Origin: an uncultured Eubacteriales bacterium
Lineage (GTDB): Bacteria > Bacillota > Clostridia > Oscillospirales > Acutalibacteraceae
Direction of reading: 5' to 3'
DNA length: 64,000 nt
Assembly: GCA_934695425.1 (NCBI GenBank)
Contig: CAKUVH010000005.1
Location: forward strand, 1-64,000
Every line of letters begins with the position of its first letter. Positions within the stretch are counted from its first letter, which is position 1. The notes under the pieces were generated by a model, which saw only the letters and a program-made list of their open reading frames with translations, was not told the DNA's origin and made no database searches. Of the stretch, positions 42,344 to 51,041 are shown piece by piece. The position numbers were made by a program, and so were the translations under genes.

Positions 42344-43867
42344 ATGAATCTAATTTCAAAACTTAAAAAAATTTCAATTTGTAGTTTGCTTTCCGCGGGA
42401 ATGTTAATGTCTGCAGGAAGTATTGGTTTAAATGCGATTCTCCCTCAAGAATCTTTATCTTGTGAACTGGTATCTTCAGAAAGCTCAGCGCGCCGATATG
42501 CAATTCAAGCAATTAAAAACTTAGGCGGTGAGCCGGTAATGATTTTAATCCCTAAGAATTGCACTCTGTCGTCAGGAAATGTTATTGTTTCTATTCCTCA
42601 GAGAATTGTTTTGAATGGAACCCCTCAAGTAATTAACAATTTTCAAAAAATTGTATCAGTAGGAAAATTTGTCTCTGCTTATTCATCAGAGCCATCGAAC
42701 TCAGAGTACAGAGTTGCTCTTGGCTATATTCCGGAAAATGCCTCGCTGTCTAATGAGCCTGTAATTTCTTATATTCCACAAGTTATTAATGCGGCGGGAA
42801 AGTCCACACTCGTTTTAGTTCCTCATGTAATTAATTTGATTGGTAGACCCGAACTTGCCTATACCAGTAAGTCTGAAACCGTATCGGGAATTCAAGCAGG
42901 TGCCGGAATGCCACAAACAGCTTCTTCTGCGGTTAGACTTTCATTTTCCGGTACAACCAATACTCAAACAAATCAAGCAAGACCTAACGGCCCGGCAGCC
43001 AACATGTCCGGTTTAAGTCATAACATTCCAATGAATTCTGTACGTCCAAATATTTTTCAACGTATTGCACCTGTTCAAACAACGCAAGCATCTTCTAAAA
43101 TTGTCAATATGCACAGTTCACCGATTTTGCCGTCTAATAGACCAAGTTCGACACCGTTAAATCCAAGTGAAATTCAAAAACTTACACAACACTTGCAGCA
43201 AGCTAAGGCTAATCCGATTCAGAAAATAACATCTCAAAACGAAAGCAATGTCGCAAAACTTAATCAATCTATTATAAACTCTATTAATAATGCATCTTCA
43301 AAAGACACGAACAAGAATCCGCAGTCCAATAACCTACAAAGTAATTTATTAAAAGGTTCTGTTATGCGCGCATCGTCGCCGGCTCGTTGTGAAATGTTTC
43401 TAAAGAATAATTCTGCTCTAAGAATGGTAATTTCCGATGTCACAAATGGTATAGAAAAAAACAACCAGTCTACTGCTGCAACCGAAAAGCACACAAATGT
43501 GCCCGCAAATCCCGCTTCTAATGTAAATTCTGCCCAAAATTCGAATAATATTAATCGAACTAACCCGACGGCTCCGGTGCAAAAATCTTCAGAAGTAAAT
43601 AAAAATTTTGCTTCCAAAGAAGAAGCGCTTAGATTTAAGGAATGGATTCGATCAGACAAAGCACAAAAAACCACACATCAAGATTCTTCGAGACCGCTTA
43701 ATATTCCTGAGCGCACTGTCGAAAAAATAAAAAAGGAAATTTCTGATAAAAAAACTGTTAATAATTCAATTGAATATGACGACATTATTTTAGTGGACGA
43801 AGATTCTCAAGAATTCATAGAAACTCAGATAGCTCCTACAGATGATGCTCCTGCTTCAAAGAAATAG
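42344..43867 (+). CDS. Secreted Asn/Pro-rich protein with a C-terminal SIM-like motif
   Basis: 507 residues. The signal peptide MNLISKLKKISICSLLSAGML is nearly that of gene A, and the upstream leader matches that of gene B, so the exported cassette was reused. Residues ~45-190 hold repeating beta-type segments (VMILIPKN, VIVSIPQR, PVISYIPQVINAAG, LVLVPHVINLIG). A long Ser/Asn/Gln/Pro-rich part follows. The end (~435-507) has a charged helix (NKNFASKEEALRFKEWIRSDK) and the string DDIILVDEDSQEF, a hydrophobic core flanked by acids that fits a SUMO-interacting motif. There is no HTH. Role unknown; a host-directed function is speculation. Confidence 0.65.
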   Translation: MNLISKLKKISICSLLSAGMLMSAGSIGLNAILPQESLSCELVSSESSARRYAIQAIKNLGGEPVMILIPKNCTLSSGNVIVSIPQRIVLNGTPQVINNFQKIVSVGKFVSAYSSEPSNSEYRVALGYIPENASLSNEPVISYIPQVINAAGKSTLVLVPHVINLIGRPELAYTSKSETVSGIQAGAGMPQTASSAVRLSFSGTTNTQTNQARPNGPAANMSGLSHNIPMNSVRPNIFQRIAPVQTTQASSKIVNMHSSPILPSNRPSSTPLNPSEIQKLTQHLQQAKANPIQKITSQNESNVAKLNQSIINSINNASSKDTNKNPQSNNLQSNLLKGSVMRASSPARCEMFLKNNSALRMVISDVTNGIEKNNQSTAATEKHTNVPANPASNVNSAQNSNNINRTNPTAPVQKSSEVNKNFASKEEALRFKEWIRSDKAQKTTHQDSSRPLNIPERTVEKIKKEISDKKTVNNSIEYDDIILVDEDSQEFIETQIAPTDDAPASKK

Positions 43868-43891
43868 TTTTATATTTAAAAACCATGTCGG

Positions 43892-43928
43892 TAATCAGCT
43901 TAAAATTTTTTAAGCTGATTATTTTTTA
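43892..43928. terminator. Bidirectional terminator
   Basis: TAATCAGCTTAAAA pairs with TTTTAAGCTGATTA; A and T flanks serve both the plus-strand secreted gene and the convergent sak-like gene, whose stop overlaps it. Confidence 0.85.
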
Positions 43929-44558
43929 TTCTTTGCTTTCCCATTCATTTAGCTTTTGTAAAATTTCTAAATATTGTTTTTCTGAAATATTTTCTAACTT
44001 GTCAACGGAATAATTTTTTAAAATATTTTCCAGCAGTCTATCTGAATTTTCAAAATTTTCTATTAATTTTTTCAAACTTTTTACATGTAGATTAGAAATT
44101 TTTTCGGATTCATTTTCCGGCAAATCTTCTCCCGAATAAATATACAGCCCCAACCCGAACATTGCCAAATTTTTAACCAAGCATCGCATTATAGCCTTAT
44201 TCACATCGAACATACTCGCTGCTTCAACGCAAGCATTTTTTCTGTAATTGCTTGAATATGTGTATTTCACGGATTTCATCGATTTATTAAAGTTGTCCAT
44301 GACAGGAAGCCACATTTCGTGGGTTAAATTGTTGATAGTCACATTTGTAAAAACCATGTATCCTGTATTTTCGTCATAAACATACGGCAAATTATTTTCT
44401 CCGAACAATTTTACGGAGTACGTTGCGTCGGGGAAACGCTTTTTAACTTCTGCCCAAGCGTAGGGCCACGATAAATAACTAAGACCATTTTTCTTTTCTA
44501 TATGATTTCCTACATTTATGCTAAAAAGAGTTTCGAATATTGAATTTTTCTTATTCAT
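43926..44558 (-). CDS. Sak/DUF1071-type single-strand annealing protein
   Basis: 210 residues, start behind GAGGAGG. It has the Sak-like opening LFSINVGNHIEKKNGLSYLSWPYAWAEVKK, the middle TNVTINNLTHEMWLPVMD and the signature KYTYSSNYRKNACVEAASMFDVNKAIMRCLVKNLAMFGLGLYIYSGEDL. These match the Rad52-like Sak (DUF1071) annealing proteins, normally found in phages beside SSB and exonuclease genes. Its C-terminal ~50 residues are charged and divergent. No phage neighbours are seen, so it is either a domesticated recombinase or a leftover of a lost prophage. Confidence 0.8.
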   Translation of the reverse strand: MNKKNSIFETLFSINVGNHIEKKNGLSYLSWPYAWAEVKKRFPDATYSVKLFGENNLPYVYDENTGYMVFTNVTINNLTHEMWLPVMDNFNKSMKSVKYTYSSNYRKNACVEAASMFDVNKAIMRCLVKNLAMFGLGLYIYSGEDLPENESEKISNLHVKSLKKLIENFENSDRLLENILKNYSVDKLENISEKQYLEILQKLNEWESKE

Positions 44559-44651
44559 TATTATTAATCCTCCTCACGCGATTTGTTTTTATTATTTTTT
44601 AAATCTGAAGGATTATTCATTAATATAAAATAAAAAATTATAATTAAAAAT

Positions 44652-45248
44652 TTATTTTATCGTATTTTCTGTCAAAATTTCGTTATCCAAAATTCCTTTT
44701 AGTATGTTTTTTACGTCTTTTCGAACTTTTTCAGGGGAACATTTTTCGATGTTGCTTTGATTTATAAATTCTAATATTCCTGAGCACAAAAAGCCTGCAA
44801 TTTGTTTGAAACTATATTTTGGCTTTAATGTATCGCTTCGCTTTCTGGCGTGAATCTCCAAATATTTTGTCAAATATTTTGAAAATGATAAATTCAAATA
44901 CGGATTTTTATATGAAGATATTTGAGAAAAAAATTCCAAATTATTGTAGCAAGTGTTTAAAATGGAGTCCAAAAAATTACAATAGCTTATTATAGAATCT
45001 TTATTTTTATTATTTTCACTTTGAAGTCTGTGATATTCGTCTTGCGCTTTTTTTATTATGTCTTCGGATATCGCATCCAATAGGTCGTATTTGTCATTGT
45101 AATGAGTGTAAAAAGTCATTCTTGTAGTCTTGGCCTCTTTGCAGATTTCTTTTACTGTGGTTTTTTCGAAAGGCTTTTCGGATAATATCTTAATTAATGA
45201 AGATTTTAAATTTTTTTTAGTTTTTAGTATTCTTTTATCTTGAAGCAT
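44652..45248 (-). CDS. TetR-type transcriptional regulator
   Basis: 198 residues from the ATG at 45248 (GAGG, 9-base spacing; TTG at 45251 is an alternative). The N-terminal HTH (~8-55) contains LKSSLIKILSEKPFEKTTVKEICKEAKTTRMTFYTHYNDKYDLLD in separate stretches, typical of TetR proteins of the dihydroxyacetone-kinase-regulator group. The C-terminal ligand domain is divergent. It is divergent from the DegV gene, with about 185 bases between them, so it may control that gene or itself. Confidence 0.88.
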   Translation of the reverse strand: MLQDKRILKTKKNLKSSLIKILSEKPFEKTTVKEICKEAKTTRMTFYTHYNDKYDLLDAISEDIIKKAQDEYHRLQSENNKNKDSIISYCNFLDSILNTCYNNLEFFSQISSYKNPYLNLSFSKYLTKYLEIHARKRSDTLKPKYSFKQIAGFLCSGILEFINQSNIEKCSPEKVRKDVKNILKGILDNEILTENTIK

Positions 45249-45432
45249 CAAGTGGTACCTCGTATATTAATTTATTTGAAGTTTTTTAATTAGTATATCA
45301 AAATATGAGGGCATTTTAAATTAGTTATTTATACATATGTAAATTAATGTTATTGAATTTAATGTAGCAATTAAATATAATGTTACTTAGTGAAATAAAT
45401 TTTGAAGCAAAAATCAGGAGTTGATTAATTTT

Positions 45433-46323
45433 ATGGGTTCGTATGTTTTAAGTTGCTGTTCTACATTTGATCTTTCGAAAGAACAATTTCAAGAAAGAAA
45501 TATAAATTACGTTTGTTTTCATTATTCAATAAACGGAAAAACATATGATGATGATTTGGGTCAAACTATATCATTTAAGGATTTTTACAGGATAATTTCT
45601 CAAAAGGGAGTGGAACTAAAAACATCTCAGGTGAACGTCAATGAGTTTATTGACTATTTTACTCCTTTCTTGGAAAAAGGCGAGGATATTCTTCATATCA
45701 GCATGTCATCGGGATTATCCGGCGCGTATAATTCGGCTTTGATAGCTAAAAAAGAGTTAGAAAGTAAATTCCCGGATAGAAAAATTTATGTTGTAGATTC
45801 ATTGGGAGGGTCGTCGGGAGGCGGACTTTTAATGGATAAACTTGCTCAATTAAGAGATGAAGGAAAAGACATAGAAGAAGTTTACAACTGGGCAGAGAGT
45901 AACAAATTAAGGCTTAATCATTGGTTTTTATCTACAGATTTAAGTTTTTATGTTAAAGGTGGCAGAATCTCTAAAACCGCCGGCATGATGGGTACCGTAT
46001 TTAAAATTTGTCCGATTTTGAACGTAGATTCTAATGGTAAGTTGGTTCCCAGAATGAAAGTCAGGACTAAAGAAAAAGCTATAACTGAAATTTATAATAA
46101 GATGGTCGAAAATGCAGATGACGGCATAAATTACAGCGGAAAATGCTATATAAGTAATTCTGATTGTTATGATGATGCGAGAAAACTTGCTGATTTAGTA
46201 GAAAGCAATTTCAAAAATTTGGACGGGAAGGTAGTTATAAATAGCATAGGAACTACAATAGGAAGCCATTCCGGCCCGGGAACTATAGCTCTGTTTTTCT
46301 GGGGCAAAAAGCGCACAGACTAG
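45433..46323 (+). CDS. DegV family fatty-acid-binding protein
   Basis: 296 residues. The DegV hallmarks are the SxxSGLSGAYNSA loop (SMSSGLSGAY), VDSLGGSSGGGLL and the RISKTAGMMGTVFKICPIL segment; the C-terminus has GSHSGPGTIALFFWG. DegV proteins bind a long-chain fatty acid and can feed the FakA kinase for host lipid use. The ATG at 45433 is 12 bases after AGGAG; a TTG at 45421 directly abuts the binding site and is less likely. No fakA is seen nearby. Confidence 0.92.
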   Translation: MGSYVLSCCSTFDLSKEQFQERNINYVCFHYSINGKTYDDDLGQTISFKDFYRIISQKGVELKTSQVNVNEFIDYFTPFLEKGEDILHISMSSGLSGAYNSALIAKKELESKFPDRKIYVVDSLGGSSGGGLLMDKLAQLRDEGKDIEEVYNWAESNKLRLNHWFLSTDLSFYVKGGRISKTAGMMGTVFKICPILNVDSNGKLVPRMKVRTKEKAITEIYNKMVENADDGINYSGKCYISNSDCYDDARKLADLVESNFKNLDGKVVINSIGTTIGSHSGPGTIALFFWGKKRTD

Positions 46324-46324
46324 T

Positions 46325-46362
46325 AAAAAAATCACTTTTCTTTTTAGAAAAGTGATTTTTTA
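46325..46362. terminator. Bidirectional terminator between degV-type gene and xth
   Basis: AAAAATCACTTTTC pairs with GAAAAGTGATTTTT; the stem ends in T-runs on both strands and separates two convergent genes. Confidence 0.9.
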
Positions 46363-46364
46363 AT

Positions 46365-47111
46365 TTATATATTTATTTCTATTCCTACCGGGCAATGATC
46401 GCTACCGAGCACGTCGCCATAAATCAAACTGTCAACCAGATTTTCTTTTAAGCTTTTGGATACAACAAAGTAATCAATTCTCCATCCGATATTCTTTTTA
46501 CGGACATCTTTGCGGTACGACCACCACGTATAGGAATTCTTTTTATCAGGGTAAAAATATCTGAACGTATCTATAAATCCTTCATTTAAAAGGTTCGAAA
46601 AACTTTCTCTTTCTTCAATTGTAAATCCGGAATGCCCTGAATTCGATTTTGGGTTTTTTAAATCTATTTCTTGATGTGCAACATTTAAATCTCCGCAAAG
46701 TATAACAGGTTTATGTTTTTCCAAATCTTTAAGAAAGTTCGTAAGTTTTTTATCAAAATTCAGTCGATGCTCCAATCGAGATAAATCTCTTCTTGCCTGG
46801 GGAATGTAGCAGTTGACAAGATAAAAATTTTCATATTCCAAAGCAATTATTCGCCCTTCGGTGTCATTAAATAATGATGTATCTACGTTTTTAAAATCCA
46901 ATTTTGAAAAAACAGCCGTACCGGAGTATCCCTTTTTTTGAGCGTGATTCCAACATTTGTTGTACTCATTTAATTCAAAAATTTCCAGAGGTTCGTGAAT
47001 TTTTATTTCCTGAAGACATATTATATCCGCGTTTACATCTTTCACAAATTCACAAAATCCTTTCCCAGTACAAGACCTTATACCATTCACATTCCACGAT
47101 ACAATTTTCAT
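46365..47111 (-). CDS. xth: Exodeoxyribonuclease III
   Basis: 248 residues. Motifs: MKIVSWNVNGIRS, CLQEIKI with the metal-binding Glu, CGDLNVAH, SYTWWSY, RIDYFVVS and GSDHCPV with the catalytic His. The enzyme cuts at abasic sites and trims 3' ends in base excision repair. AAAGGAG precedes the ATG. Its neighbour upstream is the secreted-protein operon, from which it is separated by about 45 bases, so it may be read by the same transcript. Confidence 0.96.
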   Translation of the reverse strand: MKIVSWNVNGIRSCTGKGFCEFVKDVNADIICLQEIKIHEPLEIFELNEYNKCWNHAQKKGYSGTAVFSKLDFKNVDTSLFNDTEGRIIALEYENFYLVNCYIPQARRDLSRLEHRLNFDKKLTNFLKDLEKHKPVILCGDLNVAHQEIDLKNPKSNSGHSGFTIEERESFSNLLNEGFIDTFRYFYPDKKNSYTWWSYRKDVRKKNIGWRIDYFVVSKSLKENLVDSLIYGDVLGSDHCPVGIEINI

Positions 47112-47157
47112 AAATTTGCTCCTTTTATCGAGTTTGTATAAAAGAGTGGGGAATTAA

Positions 47158-48540
47158 TTAAAAATCCAAATGATTAGATGGCGATTCCTGTATGTCCAAT
47201 ATATAGCATATATATTCGTAAGCTTGTTGCATGAGATGTGCATCGAGTTTGTCGCTTGTTAAACAGTATAAGGGATAATTATAAGCAATAGTACTTTTAA
47301 AATAAAATGGTTGTGTAGAAGAGGAAAAACGAAGATTTCTTTGCTCGGAGGGTATTTTTCCTTCAAAAAACTCCGGAATCGCTTCAAATATTCCTCTTAA
47401 ATCTATGACCCATCCTCGAGGAGCGTTCAGAGGTATTTGGATTTGGGCTGGTGCATTAATCCATGGCACTTGAGTCGGGTTTTCATGCCAATGTGATATG
47501 TTTAAGATATATTCTTTTAAGCGTTGCACAGCTCCATAATGATCGCAACATACTCCGGTAATATATGTTTTATGAGTGCGTTTTCTTTCACTTCCGGGGG
47601 TTACTAAAAAATGCTCTCTATTTTTACGTGGAGTAGGAGCGCATAAACTTTGGCTTGGGGTTTCATTTGCATTTCTGTTCATCGAAGGAGTTAAATGACT
47701 CTTTTTTGTGACTTTTCTAATCGGGGTAGAAGGAATCTCAAAATCTCTCCTATTGCGTTTACTGACGGGAGTCGGAGGAACGACAAAATTGCTCGAAGCT
47801 TTATTTGTTGATGTGCTATTGATTTCTGTGAAAATACTATCATCTATTGCTTTAAAATCCTCTGATTCTTGACTCTGAGAATTTGAAGTTTCTTCGCTTT
47901 CTGAATTTATATTTTCAAAAGAAGCATTTAAACCCACAGTACTTTCAGGATTGTAATTATAAATTTCGGGCGTATCGGATTTAAAATAGCTTACTTTTCG
48001 TTTTTCTTTGCAAAAACATTTAAAAGCTTTGAAAATTATAGATGCTGAGGTTTTTTCGTTGCTTTCCGAGATGCGAAAAGACTCGTTCAATCGTCCACAC
48101 GATATATTGAAACCGATTTCGTTTTCAAATGTGATAGTGAGGGTAAGATCCTGGTCAGGTGGTGTGATAGTATAAATAGTTGTACCATCAGGATTTTCTA
48201 AGGTTGTCCAGTTAGAACTATTAAAAAAAGATTTTAATAGTTTGACTAAAGGTGCTTCATTTGAAACGTGCAATGCATACGAGCCTTTAGTACTCGGTTT
48301 ATTTTTAAATGTGGCATCTTTTTTTTCTCCGTTACAAATGTATCCACATATTTCCCCGCCTGATATGTAAAAACATTGTGGATGTTGATGTCTGCATTTT
48401 TCGCAAAATACACCTCGACTTGAGTAAATCTTATTAGAATTTGTTTTTAGATTTAGGTAATTTACAGCGCTTACTGCACTGCCAGAAAACAATGCAGATA
48501 AAATTAACATCGCTGAACATTTTTTAAATTTCTTTAACAT
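47158..48540 (-). CDS. Secreted Cys-rich protein with Thr-Pro-basic repeats
   Basis: 460 residues. Signal peptide with core AMLILSALFSGSAVSA, cleavage near residue 25. Residues ~42-72 carry CEKCRHQHPQC and EICGYIC, a possible zinc site. A Ser/Asn/Glu-rich linker (~205-255) leads to three or four Thr-Pro segments each followed by basic residues: PPTPVSKRNRR, PSTPIRKVTKK, APTPRKNRE and TPGSERKRTHK. They resemble proline-directed kinase sites beside nuclear-localisation-type clusters. The C-terminal ~130 residues (CCDHYGAVQRLKEYI, then IDLRGIFEAIPEFF) are a folded region of unknown family. It is the last gene of a five-gene operon of exported proteins. Function unknown. Confidence 0.7.
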   Translation of the reverse strand: MLKKFKKCSAMLILSALFSGSAVSAVNYLNLKTNSNKIYSSRGVFCEKCRHQHPQCFYISGGEICGYICNGEKKDATFKNKPSTKGSYALHVSNEAPLVKLLKSFFNSSNWTTLENPDGTTIYTITPPDQDLTLTITFENEIGFNISCGRLNESFRISESNEKTSASIIFKAFKCFCKEKRKVSYFKSDTPEIYNYNPESTVGLNASFENINSESEETSNSQSQESEDFKAIDDSIFTEINSTSTNKASSNFVVPPTPVSKRNRRDFEIPSTPIRKVTKKSHLTPSMNRNANETPSQSLCAPTPRKNREHFLVTPGSERKRTHKTYITGVCCDHYGAVQRLKEYILNISHWHENPTQVPWINAPAQIQIPLNAPRGWVIDLRGIFEAIPEFFEGKIPSEQRNLRFSSSTQPFYFKSTIAYNYPLYCLTSDKLDAHLMQQAYEYICYILDIQESPSNHLDF

Positions 48541-48581
48541 TTTATATTTCCTTTCTCATTTTATTATGTGATAGTGTCTAA

Positions 48582-49334
48582 CTAAAGAATTTCATTTTCT
48601 TTACAAAATTTACAGAAAGCTGCAAATTTTTTGTCCGCTAAAGTGCGGTTTGTAAAGTCATCGCCCAGTTTAAGTTTTTTCGAAAAGCCCTTACATCCTG
48701 TAGAATGATCTCCCTCATATGCCATATCGTAAGAGTTAGGATTTTCTTTAGTTGGTTCAGAGTTGAAATATATAGTGAAATATTCATTATTACATTTTAT
48801 AACATCTTGTAACTCAGGGTCGCTAAGTAGAGGCGTCAATTTCAATACAAAATTATCGTTACAACTTATATACCAATTTCCCCATAAAAAATAACTTAAT
48901 ATTTTTTTGATAATACTATGTTTTCTATATTTTTCTGGATTATCAGTAATTTTATGAGCTTGAGCTCCAAAATTACTTTTCAAACATCCACGTCCTATTG
49001 CTATTACATTGTGGTCGTAATCAGGGAGAAGATAAAAATGTCTGACTCTCTTATTGCATGAAGTGTGTTTTGCAAGTAATCCGCATCTAGGATTTATCTC
49101 ATTTGAACCTGAATTGAGATAAAACGGCCCAATTAACCCATCGAGGTTATATTCTTCTGTGATATCAGACTCTTCTTCTGAGGAGTATTCTTCACGTTCT
49201 CTCTTTTGAGCTTGTGCAGTGGTGGGCTTATTTGGTTCTTGAGGTGCTGTCGCGAATGAAGCAAAGGGTATTGAAGATGAAAAAACTAAGGCAAGTGCGA
49301 GTAATTTAGAATATTTTTTTAAAATTTCGAACAT
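48582..49334 (-). CDS. Secreted basic-patch/Cys-motif family protein 1
   Basis: 250 residues. Signal peptide MFEILKKYSKLLALALVFSS, cleavage after SFA near 28. Mature N-terminus contains QKREREEYSSEEES, a Lys/Arg cluster next to acid. Residues ~80-120 hold the family motif RCGLLAKHTSCNKRVRHFYL then LPDYDHNVIAIGRGCLK: four conserved Cys with FYLLPD between. A second conserved region is KILSYFLWGNWY with FVLKLTPLLSDP. The end has KFAAFCKFCKEN. Three paralogues follow upstream in the operon. No known family recognised. Confidence 0.7.
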   Translation of the reverse strand: MFEILKKYSKLLALALVFSSSIPFASFATAPQEPNKPTTAQAQKREREEYSSEEESDITEEYNLDGLIGPFYLNSGSNEINPRCGLLAKHTSCNKRVRHFYLLPDYDHNVIAIGRGCLKSNFGAQAHKITDNPEKYRKHSIIKKILSYFLWGNWYISCNDNFVLKLTPLLSDPELQDVIKCNNEYFTIYFNSEPTKENPNSYDMAYEGDHSTGCKGFSKKLKLGDDFTNRTLADKKFAAFCKFCKENEIL

Positions 49335-49375
49335 TTTGGGATTCCTTTCTTAATTTAATTTGTGATGGTATTTAG

Positions 49376-50107
49376 CTAAAAGATTTCATTTATCTTGCAA
49401 AAATAGCAGAAAGCTGCAAATTTTTTGTCCGCAATAGTGTAAGTTTCGTCAAAAGAATTACATCTGTTTATGTAAGTGCCATTATATGCCATATCGTATG
49501 GATGAGGATTTTTCTTGGTATTTTCTGAGTGGACAAATATAGTAAAATATGTATCCCAGCCCTTTATAACTCCTTTTAAATCAGGATCTTCCAAGAGAGG
49601 CGTCAAATTCAATACGTAGTTTCCTAAAAAGTTTTCGTGCCAATTGTTCTGTAAAAAATAATTTAATATTTTTCTGGTGATGTTATATTTTACGGTATTT
49701 TCTATAGAATTAGCATTTTTGTGAGCTTCAGGTCCAAAATTCTTTCTTAAACATTCTCGACCTATCGCTATTACATTGTGGTTGTAATCAGGCAGAAGAT
49801 AAAACCTACTGGTGCGTCTATTACACGGACTGTATTTCATAAGCAATCCGCATCTGGGACGTACCTCATTCGGATATAGTTTAAAATTGAACATTCCTAC
49901 CAATTCGTCGATGTTATATCCTTCTGGGATATCAAATTCTTCATCTAAGTCTAAGTAGTATTCTTCACGCTCTCTTTTTATAGCTTGTGTAGCGGTAGGC
50001 TCATTTGGTTCTTGGGGATTGATTGCAAATGAAGCGAAGGGTATTGAGGATGAAAAAACTAAGGCAAGTGCTAATACTTTAGAGTATTTTTTTAAAATCT
50101 TGAACAT
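49376..50107 (-). CDS. Secreted basic-patch/Cys-motif family protein 2
   Basis: 243 residues. The signal peptide MFKILKKYSKVLALALVFSS and the body are closest to the preceding paralogue (shared FASFA cleavage region, IKREREEYYLD patch, PRCGLLMKYSPCNRRTSRFYL, LPDYNHNVIAIGRECLRKNFG and KFAAFCYFCK end). The short spacing (41 bases to the next gene) and matching leader indicate a recent tandem duplication. Predicted exported; role unknown. Confidence 0.7.
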   Translation of the reverse strand: MFKILKKYSKVLALALVFSSSIPFASFAINPQEPNEPTATQAIKREREEYYLDLDEEFDIPEGYNIDELVGMFNFKLYPNEVRPRCGLLMKYSPCNRRTSRFYLLPDYNHNVIAIGRECLRKNFGPEAHKNANSIENTVKYNITRKILNYFLQNNWHENFLGNYVLNLTPLLEDPDLKGVIKGWDTYFTIFVHSENTKKNPHPYDMAYNGTYINRCNSFDETYTIADKKFAAFCYFCKINEIF

Positions 50108-50127
50108 TTTGGAGTTCCTTCCTTATT

Positions 50128-51021
50128 TTAGTTTTTAAGATCGAATGGTTGATAGATATCATGAACTTTGCAGAAAAATTTGAAAGCCTCAAATATTTTA
50201 TCATCGGATAAAGGAATATCACTTTCAAATGGCGAAGGGCTGGAGATTTTGTTAGATGGTGGGGTGCCGTGATAATAAAATTTAAAAGAGCGGGTGCCCT
50301 TGTTGTGCCATAATGTCAAAAGCGTAGAATCAATCTTTTTTGCAGGGGTATATCCTTCTTTTTCTAACTCATGTTTTAACCCAGTTATATCCAAAACAAA
50401 ATTTCCATATGAATTTGCCTTCGCCACATCTCTGCCATTTATGGTTTCGTGCTCGCAACGATTATTCCAATTTCTTTGATCATAGAAATATTTCAATATT
50501 TTTGTAGCGATAAATACTTCTCTCTGATTTTTGGATTTTTGTGCCTCTTGTGGATTAGGTATATGTAATTTTTTAGGAAGATTTTTGTCTAAATTCGGTG
50601 AACCGTTAATTCCAAAATGCTTAATGCATTCGTATCCTACTACATGCATGTGTTGTTCGTGGTCAGGTATAAGAAAAAAGTTTTTAACCGGACGATTGCA
50701 TTGACCTACATTCGGATGTGAACTTCCAAATAATCTATCATCGCCCAATCTAAAATAGACCGGCATTTCACACCTGGGCCATTGATTTTTATCATCGCCT
50801 TCTGCTACAAAATCAGGGATGATTCCATCGATAATATATTCATCCGATAAAACCTTCGAAACTTTTTCTTCTCTTTTTCTTTTGCGACTTTCTATGCGTT
50901 CTACTATGTCAATGTCATTTGGCTTTTGAGGCTCGATTGCGAATGACGAAAAGGGAAGAGAGGATGAGAAAATTAATCCTAAGATTAATAATTTAGAGTG
51001 TTTTTTTAAATTTTTGAACAT
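50128..51021 (-). CDS. Secreted basic-patch/Cys-motif family protein 3
   Basis: 297 residues, the longest of the family. Signal peptide MFKNLKKHSKLLILGLIFSS, cleavage near SFA. The basic patch ESRKRKREEKVSKV is the strongest of the set and fits a classical monopartite nuclear localisation pattern. The Cys motif is spread by an insertion (RCEMPVYFRLGDDRLFGSS, then GQCNRPVKNFFLIPDHEQHM and GYECIKHFG). The KILKYFYDQRNW and FVLDITGL segments are conserved. 20 bases separate it from the neighbouring gene. Confidence 0.7.
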   Translation of the reverse strand: MFKNLKKHSKLLILGLIFSSSLPFSSFAIEPQKPNDIDIVERIESRKRKREEKVSKVLSDEYIIDGIIPDFVAEGDDKNQWPRCEMPVYFRLGDDRLFGSSHPNVGQCNRPVKNFFLIPDHEQHMHVVGYECIKHFGINGSPNLDKNLPKKLHIPNPQEAQKSKNQREVFIATKILKYFYDQRNWNNRCEHETINGRDVAKANSYGNFVLDITGLKHELEKEGYTPAKKIDSTLLTLWHNKGTRSFKFYYHGTPPSNKISSPSPFESDIPLSDDKIFEAFKFFCKVHDIYQPFDLKN

Positions 51022-51041
51022 TTTTTAATTCCTTCCTTATT

